64,000 bases of DNA, taken from contig NZ_CABPST010000008.1 in the NCBI RefSeq assembly GCF_902459805.1, positions 124,001 through 188,000 on the forward strand, written 5' to 3'. Positions 1 through 9,504 of this stretch are shown piece by piece. Numbering within the stretch: position 1 is the first letter of the stretch; the number at the start of each line of letters is the position of its first letter. This DNA comes from Pandoraea bronchicola (GTDB lineage Bacteria > Pseudomonadota > Gammaproteobacteria > Burkholderiales > Burkholderiaceae). Under the pieces are notes generated by a model, which worked only from the letters and a program-made list of their open reading frames with translations, was not told the DNA's origin and did no database searches. The position numbers and the translations under genes are program-made.

Positions 1-1
1 C

Positions 2-739
2 GCTGCGCGTGAGGCTGCGGAATCCATCGTGAATCCCCGCGTCAGGGTGATCGACGCGAGTTCCGCGCATCGCACGCGTGCGCACTGGGTGTACGGATTT
101 CCCGAGATGACGAAAGGCCAGGCCGATCGCATTGCGGGCGCAAGCCGTGTATCGAATCCGGGGTGCTACCCGACAGGCGCCATCGGACTGCTGCGCCCCT
201 TGCTGGCGGACGGTGTGATCCCCGGCGACTATCCGATCAGCGTTCATGCCGTTTCCGGCTACTCCGGTCGCGGCCGTGCCGGCGTCGAGGCGCATGAGGG
301 GCCGAATGCCACGAACCGGCCGGGGCATCGGCTGTACGGCCTGGATCTGTCGCACAAACATGCGCCTGAGATTCAACTGCACTCCGGGCTCGCGTTTCGT
401 CCGCTGTTCGTTCCCTCATATGGCTCGTATCGTCAGGGAATCGTTCTGACCATTCCCATTGAGACGCGCTTGCTCAAACCCGGGGTGGACGCAAAGACGT
501 TGCACCAATGCCTCGCCGATCACTACGCGGCTCAGGAATACGTACACGTCATGCCGATGCAGGCGGCAGACACCGTGAAACAGCTCGATCCGGAGGCGTT
601 GAACGGCACCAACGTCATGCAATTGAGCGTATTTGCCAACCCGGAGCACGGGCAGGTGCTGTTGACTGCCGTTCTCGACAATCTGGGGAAAGGGGCGTCG
701 GGTGCGGCAATTCAGAATCTGGCGCTGATGCTCGCCTAG
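2..739 (+). CDS. argC: N-acetyl-gamma-glutamyl-phosphate reductase, 5' end cut by window edge
   Basis: Arginine biosynthesis enzyme that reduces N-acetyl-glutamyl-phosphate to the semialdehyde with NADPH in the cytoplasm. The frame is open from base 2, so the GTG at 29 is internal and the true start is outside the window; about 245 residues are visible. The active-site cysteine lies in [17 protein letters not shown]. The flanking segments ([18 protein letters not shown]; a late HVHVMPM-like stretch) match the short, type 2 ArgC family of proteobacteria (about 310 residues), so roughly the first 65 residues are missing. The C-terminal [20 protein letters not shown] is typical. No other arginine gene is in view. 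Confidence 0.93.
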   Translation, partial: AAREAAESIVNPRVRVIDASSAHRTRAHWVYGFPEMTKGQADRIAGASRVSNPGCYPTGAIGLLRPLLADGVIPGDYPISVHAVSGYSGRGRAGVEAHEGPNATNRPGHRLYGLDLSHKHAPEIQLHSGLAFRPLFVPSYGSYRQGIVLTIPIETRLLKPGVDAKTLHQCLADHYAAQEYVHVMPMQAADTVKQLDPEALNGTNVMQLSVFANPEHGQVLLTAVLDNLGKGASGAAIQNLALMLA

Positions 740-830
740 CGACGGCGCGGCAGATTCCTGTCGGGGCGTCGACCGCTGGCCCGGGCACGGTCAGGCCGAC
801 GCTATTTCCCGCACGAGCGATATTTGCGGC

Positions 831-1556
831 TCAGGGCGCAACCGCTGCCCCCGAAATGCCATGTCGACGTAAGGCGTCGGCCACGAATCCCGACGCCTTC
901 ATCGCTTCGACGAATGCTGCCAGAAACGCATCGGCCTGTGCGCCGCGTCCGGTTGCCAACCCCATCGCCTGACGGATCACCATGAAGCGCTCGCCCAACA
1001 GCCGGTAGCCGGCCGTGCCTGCAATATCGGCCTCGAGTTGTTGCTTCACACCTGCGGCGACTTCGTAACCGCCGTCGAGGAACGTCTTCACGACGGTCGG
1101 CGACGTCGGCGCCCGCACGATCTCCGCGTGTTGCAGTTCGCGCGTGAGGAAGAGGTCATAGGCACTGCCTTTGCCAACCACGACACGCGTGCCCGGCTGG
1201 TCGACATCCGCGTTGGTCTTCACCGCCGACGCTTCAGGTACCAGGTAATAGCCTTCGATCAGCACATACGGTGCCGTGAAGGTAATGGTCGCCGCACGTC
1301 GCGGGTCCACGGCGAAGAAGCCGACATCGGCGTCACCGGCCGACACGACATCGACGGATTTCCCTGCGGCGTCGACGGTGATCAGCTCGAGCCCTACGCC
1401 AAGCCGCTGCGCCAGCGCGGTTGCCAGATCTACCGAGATGCCGCACGGCCTGGACTGTGCGTCCAGCCCCGCGAGGATGGGGTTGCCCAGATTGATGCAG
1501 GCGCGCAGCACGCCGGTCGGCGCGAAGGCGGCAACGAGAGAAGGTTCGAGTGTCAT
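831..1556 (-). CDS. Amino-acid-type periplasmic binding protein family (SBP_bac_3)
   Basis: About 241 residues resembling the solute-binding proteins of polar amino acid ABC transporters: an early GVLRACINLGNPIL strand, then GISVDLATALAQRLGV, then a DVGFFAVDPRRA segment followed by FTAPYVLIEGYYLVP, which is the usual ligand-cleft signature. The frame opens further upstream to 1646, but that extension is not signal-like, and the ATG at 1556 begins directly before the conserved fold. No convincing signal peptide is seen with either start, and no permease or ATPase gene is nearby, so the protein may act alone, for example as a cytoplasmic sensor or a cyclohexadienyl-dehydratase-like enzyme. It lies 94 bp after the DeoR gene on the same strand and could be read through from it. 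Confidence 0.7.
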   Translation of the reverse strand: MTLEPSLVAAFAPTGVLRACINLGNPILAGLDAQSRPCGISVDLATALAQRLGVGLELITVDAAGKSVDVVSAGDADVGFFAVDPRRAATITFTAPYVLIEGYYLVPEASAVKTNADVDQPGTRVVVGKGSAYDLFLTRELQHAEIVRAPTSPTVVKTFLDGGYEVAAGVKQQLEADIAGTAGYRLLGERFMVIRQAMGLATGRGAQADAFLAAFVEAMKASGFVADALRRHGISGAAVAP

Positions 1557-1650
1557 GGCAGTCAGGATCAGGGGTGCCGTGTGTTCACGCAATCGTCCGA
1601 CGATTGCGCAGCCAAACTTCATGAAATACCGGCCGTTCCGGATCACCGCG

Positions 1651-2415
1651 TCAGTTCACTGACTCGATGGTGATCTCCGGATGCTTTCGGAATTCTGCGA
1701 GCGCGTCGTCGTCAGTGTGCGCTTCGGTAACAAGCGTCCAGGCACGCTCGAGCGGTGTCCAATGCTGCTGGCTGGCGCGGTCGAGCTTGTTGGCCGTGAC
1801 CAGCACATAGACGCTGGCAGACTGACGGATGATGCATTCCTTGAGCCACGCCTGTTCGGCCGAGGCTTCGCACAGGCCGCGTCCGGCGACGACGCCGTCG
1901 GCGCCCAGAAATGCCTTGTCGACGGACACCCGCGAGAGTGCCAGTTGCGCCAGCGGCCCGAGCACGCTCATGCTCGACGGCCGGACGTCGCCACCGATCA
2001 GCGTCACGGGAACCTTGTTGGCGGCCAGCGCCCCCACGGCGAGCAGGTTGTTCGTCACGACGTGCACACCCTCGCGCCCGGCAAGAAAGCGAGCCATGGC
2101 TTCGGTCGTGGTGCCGCCGTCCAGAAAGATCGTGTCGCCATCGTCGACGTGTGCCACCGCCGCACGCGCAATGGCGTCTTTCTGTTCGCGAAAGCTCTCG
2201 CGCCGTAATTCCAACGATTCCTCGGGTTCGTGCATGCGCACCGGCGCGGCGGCGCCGCCGTACGTGCGCACAATGCGGCGCTCGTCGGCCAGTGCGCGCA
2301 AATCACGGCGCACGGTGGCTTCCGACATGCCGAAATGCGCGCACAGGGCGGCAACATCGGTCATGCCCGACAGGACGGCTTTGAAAATCGCCTCGCGGCG
2401 GTTCGCAACTTTCAT
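1651..2415 (-). CDS. DeoR/GlpR-family transcriptional repressor, likely regulator of the D-threonate genes
   Basis: A 254-residue DeoR-family regulator. The N-terminal winged helix-turn-helix (VAALCAHFGMSEATVRRDLRAL, roughly residues 20-45, shown here in part) is followed by the family's sugar-phosphate-isomerase-like sensor domain with DGDTIFLDGGTTT, VVTNNLLAV and FLGADGV. Members normally bind a phosphorylated sugar or acid intermediate. The gene is divergent from the permease-kinase-dehydrogenase operon, and the 347-bp gap between them carries two clear dyads (2571-2593 and 2723-2736). The simplest reading is that it represses that operon and itself, and is released by a phosphorylated C4 acid. 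Confidence 0.9.
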   Translation of the reverse strand: MKVANRREAIFKAVLSGMTDVAALCAHFGMSEATVRRDLRALADERRIVRTYGGAAAPVRMHEPEESLELRRESFREQKDAIARAAVAHVDDGDTIFLDGGTTTEAMARFLAGREGVHVVTNNLLAVGALAANKVPVTLIGGDVRPSSMSVLGPLAQLALSRVSVDKAFLGADGVVAGRGLCEASAEQAWLKECIIRQSASVYVLVTANKLDRASQQHWTPLERAWTLVTEAHTDDDALAEFRKHPEITIESVN

Positions 2416-2570
2416 GGGTGGATCGAGGCTGAGCAGAACGAATCATGGATTCGCGCGGGCAGACAGCGTGTTCGCCGCGCGGCGCGCATAGTGTAGCTTG
2501 CTGCGTGCCGAAATCGTCCGGTACGCGGTAAAGCGGCCGGTCGGCGTCGCCGTGATCGTCGAGTGTCTCG

Positions 2571-2593
2571 AAAATGATCGATTCGATCATTTT
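2571..2593. promoter_or_regulatory. Palindromic operator for the DeoR-type regulator
   Basis: A perfect inverted repeat: arm AAAATGATCG, spacer ATT, arm CGATCATTTT. It lies between the divergent DeoR gene and the permease gene. The GATC-rich half-site recurs at 2711-2739. Operator function is inferred from position and symmetry. Confidence 0.7.
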
Positions 2594-2722
2594 GAGTGGG
2601 AATCGACGTCCCGGTCAGGGCTGATTTGACCAATTTCGGCCGAGGATAAACCCTTGGCCACAAAGTTTGCACATTTTTCTGGCAGAGATTAGACTTCCGT
2701 CTGCTCAAAACGATCAAAATAA

Positions 2723-2736
2723 TGATCGATTGATCA
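2723..2736. promoter_or_regulatory. Second GATC-type dyad directly upstream of the permease gene
   Basis: TGATC-GATT-GATCA is a perfect 5-bp inverted repeat 26 bp before the ATG at 2763. It is flanked by CGATCAAAA (2711-2719) and TTGATCAAAA (2730-2739), which repeat the half-site seen in the 2571-2593 palindrome. A repressor bound here would block transcription of the permease operon. The rest of the 2416-2762 gap is AT-rich and promoter-like. Confidence 0.6.
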
Positions 2737-2762
2737 AAATTTATACCAGTCGGGAGACAACA

Positions 2763-3752
2763 ATGGCTCAAATTCGTATCAAGCGTGCAATCGAGCGCGT
2801 ACCGGGCGGGATGATGATCGTTCCTCTGCTGATCGGTTCGTTGATTGCGACATTCATGCCGGGTATGCCGAAGTTCTTCGGCTCGTTTACCAATGCGCTG
2901 TTCACGGGGGCGCTGCCGATTCTTGCGGTGTTCTACGTCTGTATGGGGGCGAGCATCGACGTTAAGGCAACGCCTTACCTGATCAAGAAGGGCGGTGCGT
3001 TGTTTGGTGCCAAGGTGGGCGCGGCCATTGTCGTCGGCGTCGTGCTGGGGCACTTCCTGGGTGAAGCGCCTATCACGTCGGGCATGTTCGCCGGCATTTC
3101 CACGCTGGCTGTCGTGGCAGCAATGAACGATACCAACGGTGGCCTGTACATGGCGCTGATGGGGCAGTACGGCCGTTCGGAAGACGTGGGCGCATATACG
3201 ATCATGTCGCTGGAGTCGGGCCCGTTCCTGACGATGGTCACGCTGGGTGTCGCGGGGCTGTCCGCCTTCCCGTGGCCGACGCTGGTGGGTAGCATTCTGC
3301 CGCTGGCCGTGGGCATGTTGCTGGGCAATCTTGACCGCGAAATGCGCGACTTCCTGGGCCGCGCCGTGCCGGTGATGATTCCGTTCTTCGCGCTGGCGCT
3401 TGGCGCGGGCCTCGATCTGCACAAGGTTTGGCAGGCCGGCCTGCTGGGCATTCTGCTCGGTTTCGCCGTTGTCGTGGTGACCGGCATTCCGCTGTACATC
3501 GTTGACCGCCTGACGGGCGGCACGGGCGTGGCCGGCACGGCCGCTGCCAACACGGCGGGTAATGCGGCCGCTGTGCCTGCGCTGATCGCCGCGGCGAACC
3601 CGGTCTATGAGGAAGCGGCGAAGAGCGCGACGCTGCTCGTCGCAGCCTGCGTAGTGGTGACCGCCATCGTCTCCCCGATCCTGACGGCGGCAGTCGCCAA
3701 GCGTGCGATGGCGCGCGGGGCAGGGGCGGCAGCCAAGGGGGCGGTGCAGTGA
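2763..3752 (+). CDS. kdgT: 2-keto-3-deoxygluconate permease family transporter (probable C4 sugar-acid uptake)
   Basis: A 329-residue inner-membrane protein of the KdgT family (usual length about 325). It starts [16 protein letters not shown], then [18 protein letters not shown], with about ten hydrophobic segments and the glycine-rich [20 protein letters not shown] stretch typical of this family. The ATG at 2763 is chosen because GGGAG sits 7 bp upstream and the conserved start follows; the frame is open 32 codons further upstream without homology-like sequence. Its stop overlaps the kinase start by 4 bp, so it is translationally coupled. Next to DtnK and PdxA2 the substrate is more likely D-threonate or another four-carbon acid than ketodeoxygluconate, which is an inference from context. 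Confidence 0.88.
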   Translation: MAQIRIKRAIERVPGGMMIVPLLIGSLIATFMPGMPKFFGSFTNALFTGALPILAVFYVCMGASIDVKATPYLIKKGGALFGAKVGAAIVVGVVLGHFLGEAPITSGMFAGISTLAVVAAMNDTNGGLYMALMGQYGRSEDVGAYTIMSLESGPFLTMVTLGVAGLSAFPWPTLVGSILPLAVGMLLGNLDREMRDFLGRAVPVMIPFFALALGAGLDLHKVWQAGLLGILLGFAVVVVTGIPLYIVDRLTGGTGVAGTAAANTAGNAAAVPALIAAANPVYEEAAKSATLLVAACVVVTAIVSPILTAAVAKRAMARGAGAAAKGAVQ

Positions 3753-5023
3753 GCATTCTGATTGTCGCCGACGACCTGTCTGGCGCCGCCGACTGCGCGA
3801 TCGGCTTTACCAATGCCGGCCGTCGCAGCGTCGTGTCGCTCGACGTCGACGGCTTCAATGCGGCAGCGCAAGTGGTGGCGATCGACACGGACACGCGTCG
3901 TCTCGCTCCCGCCGAGGCGGCCGCGCGTGCCGTCGCGGCGTGGCAGCGGCTTGCCGCCCCCGGGCGCCGTCTGTACAAGAAAATCGACTCGACGCTGCGT
4001 GGCAACTGGGTCGCGGAAGTCGCGGCATTGCAACCGCTTGCGGGACTGGCTGTCGTGGCGCCCGCATTCCCGGCCACAGGCCGTATCGTGAAGGACGGAG
4101 AAGTCTTCGTGCGTGGCGTGCCGCTCGCCGAGACGGACACGTGGCGGCTCGAACATCACGGTCAGGAAGCGCGTCTCGCGCCGATGCTGGCCGCTGCCGG
4201 CATGAAGACGAAAACCGTGCCGGTCGACGTACTGAGCGGCGATTTCACGACGGTACAGTCGGCGCTGAGCGACGTCGTCGCACAGGCGCGTGCCGAGGGG
4301 GTAACAGCGTTGATCGTCGATGCGCAGACGGATGGCGATCTCGCCATGCTGGCGCGTGCCAGCGTTGCGCTGACGGACATCTTCTGGGTCGGCTCGGGCG
4401 GTCTCGCGCGTGAGTTGGCCGAACTGCCCGCGTTGTTTGCGTCACCGGAACATTCGGATGACGCGCAGGACACTACGCGTGTGGCAGCCGAAGCGCGGGT
4501 GAGCGCACGCGTGCTGACGCTGGTGGGCAGTCTGTCCGCTGTATCGCAGCAGCAATGTGCGCGGCTGTGCGAAGACAATGCGGTCATCGAGTGGATTGTG
4601 CCGCCGGCTGTATTGCGTGCCGGCGAGACACATCCCGACAGTGCGGTCTGGCGTGCGCGCATTGGCGAGGCCATCGAGAACGGCACCGATCTGCTGGTGC
4701 GAATCGGTCGCGACGACGCGTTCGATCCCGCCGAGGGGGCGCAATTGTCGGCCGCATTGGCCACATTGATCGCCCCGCATTTCGCGCGGCTGTCGGGCCT
4801 CATCGTGACCGGAGGCGAAACGGCGCGCGCAATGCTGAGTGCAGCCGGCATCGGTGCGCTGGAGCTGCTCTCGGAAGTTGAGCCGGGTGTGGCCGTCGGG
4901 CGTCCGGCGAACGGTGCGCCGATGCGCATCGTCACGAAAGCGGGTGCCTTCGGCGGCGAAGCGGCATTGCATAGCGCCTACCGCCATCTGCGCGCCGTGG
5001 CAAAGGGCTGCGACACCCATTGA
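3749..5023 (+). CDS. dtnK: Four-carbon acid sugar kinase, probable D-threonate kinase
   Basis: A 424-residue protein of the four-carbon acid sugar kinase family (formerly DUF1537). The N-terminal substrate domain opens with [15 protein letters not shown], followed by [11 protein letters not shown]; the C-terminal nucleotide-binding domain has [14 protein letters not shown] and [13 protein letters not shown]. Characterised relatives phosphorylate D-threonate or D-erythronate at the 4-hydroxyl with ATP. The pairing with PdxA2, and the absence of OtnC/OtnI/DenD-type genes, favours D-threonate. It starts with GTG overlapping the permease stop (GTGA), and the ATG of pdxA2 follows 98 bp after its stop. 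It is transcribed with both. Confidence 0.9.
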   Translation: MSILIVADDLSGAADCAIGFTNAGRRSVVSLDVDGFNAAAQVVAIDTDTRRLAPAEAAARAVAAWQRLAAPGRRLYKKIDSTLRGNWVAEVAALQPLAGLAVVAPAFPATGRIVKDGEVFVRGVPLAETDTWRLEHHGQEARLAPMLAAAGMKTKTVPVDVLSGDFTTVQSALSDVVAQARAEGVTALIVDAQTDGDLAMLARASVALTDIFWVGSGGLARELAELPALFASPEHSDDAQDTTRVAAEARVSARVLTLVGSLSAVSQQQCARLCEDNAVIEWIVPPAVLRAGETHPDSAVWRARIGEAIENGTDLLVRIGRDDAFDPAEGAQLSAALATLIAPHFARLSGLIVTGGETARAMLSAAGIGALELLSEVEPGVAVGRPANGAPMRIVTKAGAFGGEAALHSAYRHLRAVAKGCDTH

Positions 5024-5121
5024 GGTGGCGCGAGCGAGTGGCAGGACAACGGAAAATCGACCCGGAGCACGTAACGCGTTCCGGGCACCATCCCAACGAA
5101 TCGGATATCAACGCAAACGCC

Positions 5122-6123
5122 ATGAATCAATATCTCCCTGTCATTGGCATCACCATGGGTGATGCGGCTGGCGTCGGCCCGGAAATCATCGTCAAGAGCC
5201 TCGCGCACGACAGCGTCTATCAGCGGTGCCGCCCGGTGGTGATCGGCGACGCGCGACGTCTCGAGCAGGCCATCGCCATCGTCAAGAAGCCGCTGCGTGT
5301 GCGGCGCATCCAGACGGTCTCGCAGGCAACGTTCACGCCGGGCGTGATCGAGTGCATCGACCTCGATCTGATCCCTGAAGACCTGCCGTTCGGTGAGCTG
5401 TCCGCCGTCGCGGGCGATGCAGCGTACCAGTACATTGCGCACGCAGCGAAGCTCGCCGAAGCGGGTGACATCGACGCGATCTGCACGGCGCCGCTGAACA
5501 AGGAAGCGCTGCATGCTGGCGGCCACAAGTTCCCTGGCCACACGGAGATGCTCGCTCACCTCACGGGTGTCGACGAAGTGTCGATGATGCTCGTGGCGCC
5601 GCAGCTGCGCGTGATTCACGTCACCACGCACATTGGCATCATCGACGCGATTCGCAAGATCGAGCCGGGACTGGTGCAGCGTACGATCGAACGCGGCCAC
5701 GCCACGCTGGTCAAGGCGGGCATTGTCCATCCGCGCATTGCCGTGTGCGGCATCAATCCGCATGCCGGCGAGAACGGGCTGTTCGGCTACGGGGAAGAGG
5801 AAGAGAAGATCGTACCGGCGGTTCAACGGCTGCGTGAGCGCGGCTGGGACATTGAAGGCCCGTTGCCGGCCGACACGCTGTTCTTCCGCGCCGGGCGCGG
5901 CGACTTCGATCTCGTGGTCGCCATGTATCACGATCAGGGGCACGGCCCGGTGAAGGTGCTGGGCCTGGAAGCTGGGGTGAACGTCACGGTCGGCCTGCAA
6001 GTGGTGCGCACGTCGGTCGATCACGGTACGGCGTTCGACATCGCAGGCAAGGGCATTGCCGACGAAGGCAGTCTGCTCGAAGCCCTGCGTCAAGGCGCGG
6101 AACTGGCCACGCGTCGCGCGTAA
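5122..6123 (+). CDS. pdxA2: PdxA2-type 4-phospho-D-threonate dehydrogenase
   Basis: A 333-residue PdxA-family enzyme. Metal and substrate features are present: KFPGHTEMLAHLTG (His about residue 140), HVTTHIGI, GINPHAGENGLFGYGEEE and HDQGHGPVK. Canonical PdxA acts in pyridoxal phosphate synthesis, but copies clustered with DtnK oxidise D-threonate 4-phosphate, giving dihydroxyacetone phosphate and CO2; the operon argues for that role. The ATG at 5122 is chosen because MNQYLPVIGITMGDAAGVGP is the conserved N-terminus. The frame is open back to 5020, and that part looks non-coding. No strong ribosome-binding site is visible, consistent with dependence on upstream translation. Confidence 0.9.
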   Translation: MNQYLPVIGITMGDAAGVGPEIIVKSLAHDSVYQRCRPVVIGDARRLEQAIAIVKKPLRVRRIQTVSQATFTPGVIECIDLDLIPEDLPFGELSAVAGDAAYQYIAHAAKLAEAGDIDAICTAPLNKEALHAGGHKFPGHTEMLAHLTGVDEVSMMLVAPQLRVIHVTTHIGIIDAIRKIEPGLVQRTIERGHATLVKAGIVHPRIAVCGINPHAGENGLFGYGEEEEKIVPAVQRLRERGWDIEGPLPADTLFFRAGRGDFDLVVAMYHDQGHGPVKVLGLEAGVNVTVGLQVVRTSVDHGTAFDIAGKGIADEGSLLEALRQGAELATRRA

Positions 6124-6285
6124 GCGCAACTGGCGGCGACATTGCGCAAGTCGCGCACGTTACTGCCAGTCGCTCATTCGAAAGGCGTTATTGGACAAAC
6201 TTCGGATATCGAAGTCCGCCCGGAATGACGCTACACTGTGCCCCGAAAAAAGCACTCAAAGTTGCACTTTACGGGGATTCGAAAC

Positions 6286-6726
6286 ATGTCAGTCAAAGCA
6301 TCGCTGATCGCCTGCGCGGCCCTTGCGGGGGGCGCGATCGCGGGGGATGTCGCCGCTCAGTCGTACCTGCAGAGCGGCGACCTCAACAGCATTCGTCAAT
6401 CGAATCAGGCCGCGCCGGGTGGCCAGCCGAGCGTGACGCTCTCGCCGCCCGCGCCTCGGCAGGACAGCGCGGGCGGTATCGGCGCGCAGTTCAGTCAGGG
6501 AATGGCAGAGGGCGAGCGACAGGCGCAGCGCCAGCGCGAAACGTCTGCCATGAGCGATATGCAGACGAAAAGAATGACGGACCCCCAACGCACGCCGCAA
6601 GGCCGTTATCCGGGCGCACCCGTGAACGCCGAGGGCGCCATTTACTTCGGCGAGCAGGGGCAAACGGCTTGCAGGAAGGACCCGGTGTCGGGGCAGGTGC
6701 AGTGCGGGGCGGTGTCCGGGCGATAA
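6286..6726 (+). CDS. Small secreted hypothetical protein
   Basis: A protein of 146 residues with a clear Sec signal (MSVKASLIACAALAGGAIAG, cleavage expected near DVAAQS). The mature part is polar and rich in Q, G, S and R, with a central run of charged Q/R residues (EGERQAQRQRETS) and only two cysteines close to the C-terminus (TACRKDP and VQCGAV), which could form a disulfide. The ATG at 6286 is chosen because it opens the signal peptide. I do not recognise a family. It stands alone, 162 bp after pdxA2 and convergent with a LysR gene. Confidence 0.65.
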   Translation: MSVKASLIACAALAGGAIAGDVAAQSYLQSGDLNSIRQSNQAAPGGQPSVTLSPPAPRQDSAGGIGAQFSQGMAEGERQAQRQRETSAMSDMQTKRMTDPQRTPQGRYPGAPVNAEGAIYFGEQGQTACRKDPVSGQVQCGAVSGR

Positions 6727-6801
6727 GCGTGAGGAAGGTCGGTGGCGATACTCCGGCGCAACGGCGAATCAAAGCGCGACAGCCTGAGCGACGGTTGGCC
6801 A

Positions 6802-7749
6802 TCAAGCGGGCGACGAGGCGCGGCAGACGGACAACACACGTTGCCGCAGCCAGCGATGCGCCGGGTCCGCTTCCTGGCGCGGATGCCACATCAGCGAGAC
6901 CGTGATCTGTCCGGTCGGCACGGGCAACGCGAAGCTGTGAAACGACGCGGATGAGGTTGATGCATGCCGCGTCGCGCGTTGCGTCATGAGCGACGCGGGC
7001 ACCAGCGCAATCAGATCGGACGCCTGTGCCACGGACAATGCCGCCGGAAAGCTGGGCACAACCGCAACGATCTCCCGATGCAGACCCAACGCGGCAAGTG
7101 CAGCGTCAACCGGTCCTTCTCCGATGCCATGGCGAGACGCCACCACATGCCCGAACGCGATATATCGCTCGGGGCTTGGTGCGCCCTCTGACTCGAGTGG
7201 ATGGCCGGCGCGCACCGCGCCCACGAAATGATCGCGAAACAACGCCTGCACGCGGATCTCCGGGCCCATATTGCTCGTCTTCCCGATCTCACCGAGGACG
7301 CCGATTTCCAGATCGGCCCGGCCTTCACGCAATGGCGCTGCCGTCTTCTCGGCCTTGGGCAGAAAGCGCAGGCCCACGAACGGCGCCGCCTGCGCGATGG
7401 CGGCAATCAGCGACGCGCCGAAGGCTTCTACGAAGCCGTCGTTGGCGCGCAGCGTGAACGTGCGGCGCAGTGTCGAGAAGTCAGGCGCAGACGCGACAGG
7501 CGTGAGCAGCGTGCGCGCTTCGTCGACGGCACTACGGCTGCGCAAGCGCAATTGCTCGGCGTGCGGGGTGAGCACCATGCGGCGGCCCGCCCGGACCAGC
7601 AATGGATCGCCGGTGGCTTCGCGCAGACGGCTCAGCGTCCGGCTCATTGCCGACGCGCTCAGACCCAACCGGCGTGCGGCCCCCGCCACGCTGGCTTCGC
7701 AAAGCAGGGCATCGAGGGCGACGAGCAGGTTCAGATCGGGATCAGACAT
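6802..7749 (-). CDS. LysR-family transcriptional regulator
   Basis: A 315-residue LysR-type regulator with an N-terminal helix-turn-helix (VALDALLCEASVAGAARRLG, then LSASAMSRTLSRLREATG) and a C-terminal substrate-binding domain (RADLEIGVLG; a VASRHGIGEGPVDAALAALG stretch). The ATG at 7749 begins MSDPDLNLLVALDALL, the usual NodD/DntR-like opening; an alternative ATG at 7788 adds 13 residues. It is divergent from the short-chain dehydrogenase gene with a 169-bp gap, the normal arrangement for a LysR regulator and its target. Confidence 0.88.
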   Translation of the reverse strand: MSDPDLNLLVALDALLCEASVAGAARRLGLSASAMSRTLSRLREATGDPLLVRAGRRMVLTPHAEQLRLRSRSAVDEARTLLTPVASAPDFSTLRRTFTLRANDGFVEAFGASLIAAIAQAAPFVGLRFLPKAEKTAAPLREGRADLEIGVLGEIGKTSNMGPEIRVQALFRDHFVGAVRAGHPLESEGAPSPERYIAFGHVVASRHGIGEGPVDAALAALGLHREIVAVVPSFPAALSVAQASDLIALVPASLMTQRATRHASTSSASFHSFALPVPTGQITVSLMWHPRQEADPAHRWLRQRVLSVCRASSPA

Positions 7750-7918
7750 GGCGGTTTCCAGTGCGTCCAGATAGGGCGTTTCATGCATGTTATCAGTGCA
7801 TAGGCTGCGCCTTCCGCCGTGTGCCACGTCGTCCTATATTTCCTGACAGATCGCGTTAGTTCGCCACCCGGCATGTCGCCGGTCCGTTGCGAGCGGCGCT
7901 CGACATGAGGAAAGACAC

Positions 7919-8638
7919 ATGCAGACCCCATCTACCCCCAAGGCCGCCGGGTCAAAAACCGTCCTGTTGATCGGTGCGTCGCGCGGTCTGGGTTTCGCGA
8001 TGGTCCAGGAATACCTCAAGCGCGGCTGGCATGTCATCGCGACGGCGCGAGAAGGATCGTCGGGGAAGCTCGACGCCTTGGCGGCCACGGCTGGCAGCAC
8101 ACTTGAAGTCGAAACCGTCGATATCACAATCCCGGCGCAGGTCGCGGCATTGCGCGGGCGACTCGCGGGCCGCCGGCTCGATCTGCTGTTCGTGAATGCT
8201 GGCGTGAAGAACGACGACCGGGAGACCATCGCCGACGTGTCGACCGACGAGTTCGTACGCGTCATGGTGACAAACTCGCTTAGCCCAATGCGAGTGATCG
8301 AAGCGTTCGAGGCGCTGGTGCCACCCGGCGGCACGCTCGGGGTCATGTCGTCAGGGCAGGGCAGCCTGACCAACAATACCAACGGCAATTACGAGGTGTA
8401 CCGGGGCAGCAAGGCGGCGCTCAATATGTTCATGCGCAGCTTCGCGGCGCGTCATCACGATGACACGCGCACGTTGCTGCTGATGGCGCCCGGCTGGGTG
8501 CGCACGGAAATGGGCGGACCCGATGCGCGTCTGAGCATTGACGAGAGCATTCCGAATCTGGTCGATACCATCACGGCCCACGACGCGCGCCCCGGACTGC
8601 ATTACGTCGACTATCTCGGTCGAACGGTGCCGTGGTGA
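7919..8638 (+). CDS. Short-chain dehydrogenase/reductase
   Basis: A 239-residue SDR with the nucleotide-binding motif LLIGASRGLGFAM near the N-terminus, LFVNAGV in place of NNAG, a serine region (VMSSGQGS) and the active-site YRGSK (YxxxK). PGWVRTEMGG follows as in classical SDRs. The substrate cannot be read from the sequence. It is the likely target of the divergent LysR gene, and its stop is 31 bp from the convergent aldolase-family gene. Confidence 0.9.
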   Translation: MQTPSTPKAAGSKTVLLIGASRGLGFAMVQEYLKRGWHVIATAREGSSGKLDALAATAGSTLEVETVDITIPAQVAALRGRLAGRRLDLLFVNAGVKNDDRETIADVSTDEFVRVMVTNSLSPMRVIEAFEALVPPGGTLGVMSSGQGSLTNNTNGNYEVYRGSKAALNMFMRSFAARHHDDTRTLLLMAPGWVRTEMGGPDARLSIDESIPNLVDTITAHDARPGLHYVDYLGRTVPW

Positions 8639-8669
8639 TGCCGGACACCGTTCGCCTCGCGACTGGCGA

Positions 8670-9434
8670 TCAACTGCCGCGCAAGGCCGCGACCTGACGC
8701 TTCCACAGCGTCCACGGACGCTCGATCACGCCGAGGTTCGTGGCGTTCGAGTGCTTGCCTTCTTCGGGGTCCAGGTACGTCACTTCACCGCCGAGCGCGA
8801 TGGCCTTGGCTTGCATGCCGGCGTTCAGTTCCGTGTAGATGGCGCGGTACACCGCAGCGGGCAATGACGGCGCCGTCGCCACGAAGCCGTGACCGCGCAT
8901 GAGCGCGACATCGGCCTCGCCCAGCGACGCTGCCAGCGCTTTGCCTTGATCGCCGTTGCGCACGAGCATGTCCGTGCAGCCGAAACAATGGCGAATGTCG
9001 AACACCGGAGCGCCACTGCCGAGAAAGCCCGCCATGTGATAGACCGGGCGCAGACGCACGGACGATGCGGCAAACGGAATCACCGACGGCGAGTGGCTGT
9101 GCACGATGGCCGCCACGTCGGGGCGTGCGCGGTAGATCTCGCTGTGAATCCACGTTTCAAGGTAGCGCTTGCGCGTGTCGCCGTCGACCGGCTGGCAATC
9201 GAGGTCGAGCGTGAGAATGTCGCCCGGCGTGACCAGCTCGGGCGCCATCGATTGTGCGATCAGAAAATGCGCCGGATTGCGCGGGTCGCGAACGCTTACA
9301 TGGCCGAAGCCGTCGAGCACTTCGTGATGCGCGAGGATGTGGTTCGCTGCGGCGAGGTCTTCGAACAGTTGCGCCATCGACCGGGCATCGTGTTCGGTGA
9401 CCGCCGGGGTGTAGGGGGAGGCAGCTTGCGTCAT
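8670..9434 (-). CDS. Class II aldolase/adducin-family protein (possible dihydroxyphthalate-type decarboxylase)
   Basis: A 254-residue member of the zinc-dependent class II aldolase family: GFGHVSVRDP at the N-terminus, IVHSHSPSVIPFA providing the HxH metal pair and MRGHGFVATAPS providing a third histidine. The ATG at 9434 begins MTQAASPYTPAV; the longer open frame upstream lacks coding character. It is the third gene after an AAHS transporter and a 4,5-dihydroxyphthalate-decarboxylase-like gene. Some members of this family (the PhtC/PadC group) decarboxylate 3,4-dihydroxyphthalate, which would fit, but aldolase or other decarboxylase activity is equally compatible. Confidence 0.85.
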   Translation of the reverse strand: MTQAASPYTPAVTEHDARSMAQLFEDLAAANHILAHHEVLDGFGHVSVRDPRNPAHFLIAQSMAPELVTPGDILTLDLDCQPVDGDTRKRYLETWIHSEIYRARPDVAAIVHSHSPSVIPFAASSVRLRPVYHMAGFLGSGAPVFDIRHCFGCTDMLVRNGDQGKALAASLGEADVALMRGHGFVATAPSLPAAVYRAIYTELNAGMQAKAIALGGEVTYLDPEEGKHSNATNLGVIERPWTLWKRQVAALRGS

Positions 9435-9504
9435 GATCGTGACAAGTGAAGTACCAAAGAAGAAAGGAAGAAAGACGAAGCGCGGCGTGGGCGGCGAGCG
9501 GATA

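Noticed and set aside
5122-6123. Canonical pyridoxine-biosynthesis pdxA
   Set aside because: Placement between a C4-acid kinase and a sugar-acid permease points to the catabolic PdxA2 role; sequence alone cannot fully exclude the biosynthetic role.
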